DNA from: Candidatus Kapaibacterium sp.
GTDB lineage: Bacteria; Bacteroidota; Ignavibacteria; Palsa-1295
Assembly (NCBI GenBank): GCA_025450975.1
Contig: JANWLI010000012.1
Span: 1-10,657 of the forward strand
Length of the DNA: 10,657 nucleotides
Direction of reading: 5' to 3'
The notes under the pieces are model-generated. The model worked only from the letters and a program-made list of their open reading frames with translations, searched no databases and had not been told where the DNA came from. Positions 6,452 through 10,657 of the stretch are shown here, piece after piece. How positions within the stretch are numbered: position 1 is the stretch's first letter; every line of letters begins with the position of its first letter. The position numbers were made by a program, and so were the translations under genes.

Positions 6452-6482
6452 AAAACGGCTCCTTTCGGAGCCGTTTTTTTTT
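6452..6482 (+). terminator. Strong intrinsic terminator after rpsG (probably bidirectional)
   Basis: An 11-bp perfect stem (AAAACGGCTCC at 6452-6462 with GGAGCCGTTTT at 6467-6477) closes a TTTC tetraloop. The T run extends to 6482, giving nine consecutive T residues. On the minus strand the same stem ends in TTTT and directly follows the stop codon of the lipoprotein gene (6481-6483), so it may also end the lptF-lipoprotein transcript. Confidence 0.92.
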
Positions 6483-7014
6483 ATTTCCAATTCTTGGTAT
6501 CGAGGATTATCGTTTGTCCGGGGCTTCCACAGGATTCATCTCCTGTTTCTGTCGAACCGTAGGAAAGTGTTACTTCAGGATTCATGACATTGATTGCCAT
6601 GCTATCGGCTGTCTTTGCAAAGAACGATACATAGACTTCATCGGAAGTATTTGGAACACCATGTTCGGGTACCGGTCCTTCTGTCCGGAAGGTCCGTACT
6701 TCGCCGGCAGGGACATATTGCTTGACGACGACCGGGATCAGCCATTTGTTATAGCGAATGCGCTTATAAGTGAGTGTAAAGGTATCACTTTCGATGCCGG
6801 TGTTCATGATATCGATCGAGTAGATCGGGTAGTATCCAGAGTCGGTAAGATCAAGAAATCGAAAATCAATATCTTTGATGGCTGTGTCGGTATACGTTGA
6901 ATCCAGGACAAGCGGGAGCGAATTTTTCGGATTGGGATCGCAGCATCCTGACCATAAGATGCCGGCTGAGGCAACGAGGACGAGGAGAAATGGGAACAAA
7001 CGGTTAGACTTCAT
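6481..7014 (-). CDS. Small lipoprotein of unknown function, coupled to the LptF/G-family permease gene
   Basis: I do not recognise this 177-residue protein. ATG 7014 is preferred over the in-frame ATG at 7041 because it starts directly at a typical signal: MKSNR, a hydrophobic core (LFPFLLVLVASAGIL) and a lipobox-like WSGC at 21-24, with Cys24 the likely lipidated residue and a second Cys next to it. Trp at -3 is unusual for a lipobox. The mature part (CDPNPKNSLPLVLDS onward) is rich in Thr, Ser, Tyr and Val with alternating polar and hydrophobic residues, suggesting a single beta-sandwich domain; there are no catalytic motifs I can name. One further Cys lies near the C-terminus (ESCGSPG). 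Its ATG lies inside the 3' end of the permease gene (11-nt overlap), with an A/G-rich run (aagaaaaaaag) just before it, so the two are likely translated together. An envelope role beside the permease is plausible but unproven. Confidence 0.7.
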   Translation of the reverse strand: MKSNRLFPFLLVLVASAGILWSGCCDPNPKNSLPLVLDSTYTDTAIKDIDFRFLDLTDSGYYPIYSIDIMNTGIESDTFTLTYKRIRYNKWLIPVVVKQYVPAGEVRTFRTEGPVPEHGVPNTSDEVYVSFFAKTADSMAINVMNPEVTLSYGSTETGDESCGSPGQTIILDTKNWK

Positions 7015-8416
7015 CTTTTTTTCTTTTGAATAATTTCGCAAGCAATCGAATGCCGAATCCCTGACGCTCCTGCATCACACGGTTGATGAGTATGAGTCCG
7101 ACGGCAGCCAGGATGATATTAGCAGACCACATCCCGGACCACGGACTGATAATGCCTCGGTCAGCAAGTTTTTCGCCGCCAATAAGGAACGCCCAGTACA
7201 CGATGAAGAATCCTATCGAGAGTCCGACACCAATGCCAATTCCTCCGCGGCGCGCAAGTGCGCCCAGCGGCGCTCCGAGCAGTACAAAGACAATACATGC
7301 TGCAGGCAGGGAATACTTCTTATGAATTTCGACAAGATACCCTCCGGCATCACGCCTGGTTAGGCTGATCTGTGTTGCGGACTCTGCTACCTGATGCACC
7401 GGATTTCGCAACTCAGCGCGCAGCATCTGTAACTTGATCGTATCGCGAAGCGAACTATCGGCGCTCACAGAAAAGCCACCGGACTCGGTGACCTGTTTTG
7501 CAAATGCTGAAAGCCGGGTCTTGAGGATCTTGGTATCACTAATGATTATGGTGTCGCGCGTACGGACATACGCCATAAGTTCATCGGCAGAAAGCTCGCG
7601 ATCGCCACGTGTCTCTTCGTCTTCGCGAATAAACTCAAAGCCCGAGGCAGGAATACGAACTTCATGTTTGACAAATCTGCCGCGGCGATACTCATCAGCT
7701 TTAAGCGAGAATGCTTCATGGAGTTCGCCGCTGTCGAGCTGCATGATAAGCGTTTTGTAGTCGTTCGAAAAATTGATCCTTGCTTTCTTTGCCGTCAGGA
7801 CGATGATTTCCTGCGGCGAAGAGTGGTCGTAGATGGTCACATCGCGCATCTCGTTTGTTCCGTGCACGACCTCCTTGGCGTAGATCGAATAATCGGGAAG
7901 TGCATTGTCGTCGGTAAATTCTCCTGCCTCGATCGAAAAGGTCGGCTTCTTACGCTTGATATCGTCCTGAAGGTTGCGAACGGCATGATTTGCGTCGGGC
8001 AGGACATCGTTGTTGAAGCGAAGGTCTGCAAAGGCAAGTAACGCTCCTAAGAGTACGACGGGAAACATCATCCGTACAAAGCTCACGCCGGCGGATTTCA
8101 TCGCAGTGATCTCATTCGAAGCCGAAAGTGAGCCGAAGGCCATTAAACTTGCTACCAGCGATGCCATCGGCATGGCCAGCACTACCATCCACGCGAGATT
8201 GAGTGTAATGAGTTGGATGATCGTCCATGCGTCGATTCCTTTGCCGACGAGCTTATCGATGAAGCGCATCAGGAATTGTAGGAGGAAGACGAACATGATC
8301 ACGGAGAATGCAAGGAAAAACGGGCCGATATGGGCCTTGAGGATGTAGCCCCATAGGCGGAAGGAGGTCTTCCACCACCCTCGTGAGAGTAGCGTATGCT
8401 TGAACCGTTCGGTCAT
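7004..8416 (-). CDS. LptF/LptG family LPS export ABC-transporter permease (YjgP/YjgQ)
   Basis: This is an inner-membrane permease of the LptB2FG complex, which extracts LPS from the inner membrane and passes it to LptC/LptA for transport to the cell surface. The 470-residue protein has the family layout: three N-terminal membrane segments (about 28-50, 65-93, 110-132), a periplasmic beta-jellyroll region (about 150-350, with DYSIYAKEVVHGTNEMRDVTIY-type strands), and three C-terminal segments (about 365-450). The cytoplasmic coupling region MASLVASLMAFGSLSASNEITAMKSAG and the LPLGALARR-like GAPLGALARRGG motif are typical. It cannot be assigned to LptF or LptG from sequence alone. The partner permease, LptB and LptC are not in this window. 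It is first in a two-gene unit with a small lipoprotein. The basic tail (KLFKRKKDEV) is cytoplasmic. Confidence 0.92.
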   Translation of the reverse strand: MTERFKHTLLSRGWWKTSFRLWGYILKAHIGPFFLAFSVIMFVFLLQFLMRFIDKLVGKGIDAWTIIQLITLNLAWMVVLAMPMASLVASLMAFGSLSASNEITAMKSAGVSFVRMMFPVVLLGALLAFADLRFNNDVLPDANHAVRNLQDDIKRKKPTFSIEAGEFTDDNALPDYSIYAKEVVHGTNEMRDVTIYDHSSPQEIIVLTAKKARINFSNDYKTLIMQLDSGELHEAFSLKADEYRRGRFVKHEVRIPASGFEFIREDEETRGDRELSADELMAYVRTRDTIIISDTKILKTRLSAFAKQVTESGGFSVSADSSLRDTIKLQMLRAELRNPVHQVAESATQISLTRRDAGGYLVEIHKKYSLPAACIVFVLLGAPLGALARRGGIGIGVGLSIGFFIVYWAFLIGGEKLADRGIISPWSGMWSANIILAAVGLILINRVMQERQGFGIRLLAKLFKRKKDEV

Positions 8417-8659
8417 TGTATCTTATCCAATACCAGTGGCTTAGGAAACGTTTCTTATATATATCTGCAGTTCGGAACGTTAGACTTTTACGGCTCTGTT
8501 AACTAAAGGTATCAATTTTTACCCGAAACCAAAGGGAGTAGTCTATCGAATAATTGAGACAATTTTGCCCTTTCCTGGTGGAATTGGGCAATACTAATCG
8601 CGATAATATTTGACTTAGCCGTTCTTAGCCATCGCAGGAGTTGCCTGTGAGCGGAGAAC
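8417..8659 (+). other. Divergent intergenic region between the LptF/G operon and sprA
   Basis: No gene of normal size is seen in these 243 bp. The left half holds the candidate minus-strand promoter. The right half holds an inverted repeat, TTGCCC (8565-8570) and GGGCAA (8586-8591) with a 15-nt spacer, and a weak plus-strand promoter-like pair: TTG at 8584-8586 and AATATTTG at 8605-8612, which misses the -7 consensus at one position. AGGAG at 8636-8640 lies six bases before a GTG (8647) that opens a 9-codon frame ending at 8676, possibly a leader peptide or a trace of the true sprA start. Confidence 0.5.
8504..8533 (-). promoter_or_regulatory. Candidate promoter for the LptF/G-lipoprotein operon
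   Basis: On the minus strand TTTG (8533-8530), 18 nt, then TACCTTTA (8511-8504) resembles the Bacteroidota promoter TTTG / TAnnTTTG with one mismatch in the -7 box. It would give a leader of about 80 nt before the ATG at 8416. The prediction is from pattern only. Confidence 0.35.
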
Positions 8660-10657
8660 GTGTTGCTACTCTTTGAATACGTGTTGAAGGCTTCGGGAAT
8701 TTGCTGTGCTCATGCGCACCGTGATCGGTATGCGTTTGTCGTCCTCCTGTTCGCACTAGCGATCCTGTCTTCGTGCGCCGGCCTAAAAAAATCTCCTACC
8801 AAAACCACCGATACCAAAGAAGGCGAAAAAGTTGGCGTCGTTTCCGATATCGATTCGGCTACGGCTGCTCTTGATAGCACTGCCCGCGACATTAAGGAAA
8901 CCGTCGATGATATTAACGAGACGGTAGAAGGCGCGATCTCTGATGTTGGTGACTTCTTTGGTGGCCTGCTCGGCACGAAGAAGGACAGCGTTATGCTCGT
9001 TCCTCCGGAGCCGAAGAAAAGCCCTGCAGTTTCATCCGAACTCCCAGGATCCGATGGATTTCTGGCGACACCTGTCAAACGGGAAGTTGAATTCGACTCG
9101 CTTGGCAATGTTACTGTCTCTGACGAGTTTCTGGGCGCCGATGCAGATATTGCACTGACACAATCGACCGATGAGTACATAGCACAGCAGTTGGAAGAAG
9201 GGGCAAGTGAAGGATTGCGCGATGCGGCAGTAAAGCGTACAGCAACACTGAGCGCTCCCGGTGATGCAACGACGCCCGGTGGCACGGATAAGACTGAAGG
9301 CACAGGTTTGCTCAGCGAGTACGGATCAGTCACGATCCCCATCCCACCCTCGATCGTGCCTACGATCTTCGGCAAGCCGTCGATCAACTTACGCGTCAAC
9401 GGCGACGTTGCTGTTCACCTCGCGTATCGCGATAATAAATTTCTTGCAACAACGGGTGCATTCTTTTCCGGTTCCGAAACGGGCCTCGACTTCCGGCAGG
9501 AAGTAAACATGAGTATTTCCGGATCGGTGGGCGATAAGATCAAAATCAGTACCGATTTCGGCAGCTTGCGCCAGTTCTCGTTCGAGAATTTGTTCAAGTT
9601 ACAGTATCAGGGATATCCGGACGAGATCATCCAGTCGATCGAAGCAGGTAACATCTCGCTGAACACGCCTTCGAAGTATGTTGGTATCCAGTCGGCGCTC
9701 TTCGGCTTTAAGGCAGTCAATCGCTTTGGTCCATTGTACCTGACTGCCGTTGCCGCGCAGAAGAAAGGCGAGCGGCAGAATAAGAATTTTGGCGGCGGGC
9801 CGGGAAGTTCGACTGGGAATGAGTATAATATCCAGCCGTCTAACTATCGCCGAAACACCTTCTTTCTCGATACGTCGTTTATCTCGCGTTACGAACAGTA
9901 CTATTCGCAAGAGCCGCCGGATGATTCGTACCCGGATCTTGTAAAGCCCCGAAGCGTCAGAGTATGGAAGACGACAACGCAACAAAGTATCAAACGAGCA
10001 CTTGTCTATTCCTGGTATAGCTTGCCTCCGACCACACCTGTCGTCGGCACCTACGGCCCTCCGTTTCGTGTGAACGCAACAGGCAAGCTTGGACAATCGG
10101 GCTACTTTGAATTACTCGATACAAACCAGTATCGCGTCGACCATAAGACTGGAGTACTTACCCTCTATCAAGAACCTAGCGATATAGGGCAGTTCATCGC
10201 CGTAAGTTACATTGCCGAAGATGGCAGGCAGTACGGTGAAGAGGGAATTGGTAAAGATACTGTCGTGCTGAAGCTCATTAAAGGCGATCGTGCATTCACC
10301 GATACGTCAACGCCGACATTTAAGAACGTGCTGAAGAACTCCTACTATGTCGGAGCCACGAATGTCGATGCGAATGGATTTGTCGCTCGTATCACCTATA
10401 CATTCCCGAATGGGCAGGTGTATGATCAGGTTCGCGCCGCACAAGGTAATCTCAAATCGATCTCGGTTACCGGTCTCGATCGCTATTCAAATAGCAGCCC
10501 CGGAATCAAGACGCCTGATGCACAGATCGATCTCTTCAACATCAACACGATCATCCTCGATAAACGGACAGGGACGCTGACCTTCCCGTATTTGCAGCCG
10601 TTTGGCAGGCGCATACTTGATTTCCATCGCGAGCAGCGACGTATCAATCCGGACTAC
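8660..10657 (+). CDS. sprA: SprA/Sov homologue, type IX secretion system outer-membrane translocon, N-terminal part (3' end outside window)
   Basis: SprA is the very large outer-membrane beta-barrel through which type IX secretion substrates leave the cell. About 666 codons are present; family members exceed 2,000 residues. Numbered from GTG 8660: a membrane-like segment at 24-36 ends in a lipobox-like ILSSC (Cys39); residues 40-210 are low-complexity and acidic; the SprA domain then begins with VTIPIPPSIVPTIFG (224-238). Recognised features are VNMSISGSVGDKIKISTDF, FENLFKLQYQGYPDEII (about 307-324), SIEAGNISL (326-334), SALFGFKA, and the later NAYxVD-type TNQYRVDHKTGVLTL. The frame is open from the stop at 8648, and its first in-frame ATG is at 8990, inside the conserved-looking acidic region, so the start must be GTG 8660, TTG 8663, GTG 8681 or TTG 8684, unless a base is missing. 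GGAG at 8653-8656 best suits TTG 8663. Divergent from the LptF/G operon. Confidence 0.85.
   Translation, partial: MLLLFEYVLKASGICCAHAHRDRYAFVVLLFALAILSSCAGLKKSPTKTTDTKEGEKVGVVSDIDSATAALDSTARDIKETVDDINETVEGAISDVGDFFGGLLGTKKDSVMLVPPEPKKSPAVSSELPGSDGFLATPVKREVEFDSLGNVTVSDEFLGADADIALTQSTDEYIAQQLEEGASEGLRDAAVKRTATLSAPGDATTPGGTDKTEGTGLLSEYGSVTIPIPPSIVPTIFGKPSINLRVNGDVAVHLAYRDNKFLATTGAFFSGSETGLDFRQEVNMSISGSVGDKIKISTDFGSLRQFSFENLFKLQYQGYPDEIIQSIEAGNISLNTPSKYVGIQSALFGFKAVNRFGPLYLTAVAAQKKGERQNKNFGGGPGSSTGNEYNIQPSNYRRNTFFLDTSFISRYEQYYSQEPPDDSYPDLVKPRSVRVWKTTTQQSIKRALVYSWYSLPPTTPVVGTYGPPFRVNATGKLGQSGYFELLDTNQYRVDHKTGVLTLYQEPSDIGQFIAVSYIAEDGRQYGEEGIGKDTVVLKLIKGDRAFTDTSTPTFKNVLKNSYYVGATNVDANGFVARITYTFPNGQVYDQVRAAQGNLKSISVTGLDRYSNSSPGIKTPDAQIDLFNINTIILDKRTGTLTFPYLQPFGRRILDFHREQRRINPDY

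Noticed and set aside
8647..8676. Nine-codon GTG frame with a good AGGAG upstream, as a leader-peptide gene
   Set aside because: The size is too small to tell from chance, and the Shine-Dalgarno signal may belong to the real sprA start if a base is wrong. It is recorded in the findings but not annotated as a gene.
8710..9399. 229-codon minus-strand open frame opposite the start of sprA
   Set aside because: Its product is Ser/Thr/Pro low-complexity with no domain, while the plus strand encodes recognisable SprA sequence through the same stretch.

Overview
The window looks like chromosomal DNA from a member of the Bacteroidota/Chlorobiota group, possibly a deep lineage such as Ignavibacteria or Kapabacteria; the lineage is an inference. 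Three things point there. One gene starts a SprA homologue, the outer-membrane translocon of the type IX secretion system. An OmpA-family protein carries a long thrombospondin type 3 repeat array. Most genes lack a clear Shine-Dalgarno sequence and have A/T-rich leaders, and several gene fronts carry sequences like the Bacteroidota -7 element TAnnTTTG. No mobile element, tRNA, rRNA or CRISPR array was seen. Base composition looks even across the window, with no sign of recent transfer.

Layout from left to right: the 3' part of waaA (Kdo transferase, +); a convergent pair yajQ then a periplasmic N-acetylmuramoyl-L-alanine amidase (both -); a YbhN/LPG-synthase-like membrane protein (+), which runs into a convergent OmpA/TSP3 outer-membrane protein (-); a divergent 235-bp leader region with hairpins; rpsL and rpsG (+), closed by a strong intrinsic terminator; an LptF/LptG-family permease and a small unknown lipoprotein overlapping its 3' end (both -); and, divergent from that pair, the first roughly 660 codons of sprA (+), which runs off the right edge.

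Apart from the two ribosomal genes and yajQ, almost everything serves the cell envelope: Kdo addition to lipid A, LPS export, peptidoglycan hydrolysis, an OmpA peptidoglycan tether, a lipid-flippase-like membrane protein and the type IX secretion channel. I did not find an undescribed multi-gene system. The points most worth a second look are the unresolved sprA start (no usable ATG, and a lipoprotein-like signal that becomes textbook if one base is added), the lipoprotein coupled to the LPS permease, the rpsL-rpsG pair cut off from fusA by a terminator, and several RNA hairpins in the leaders.
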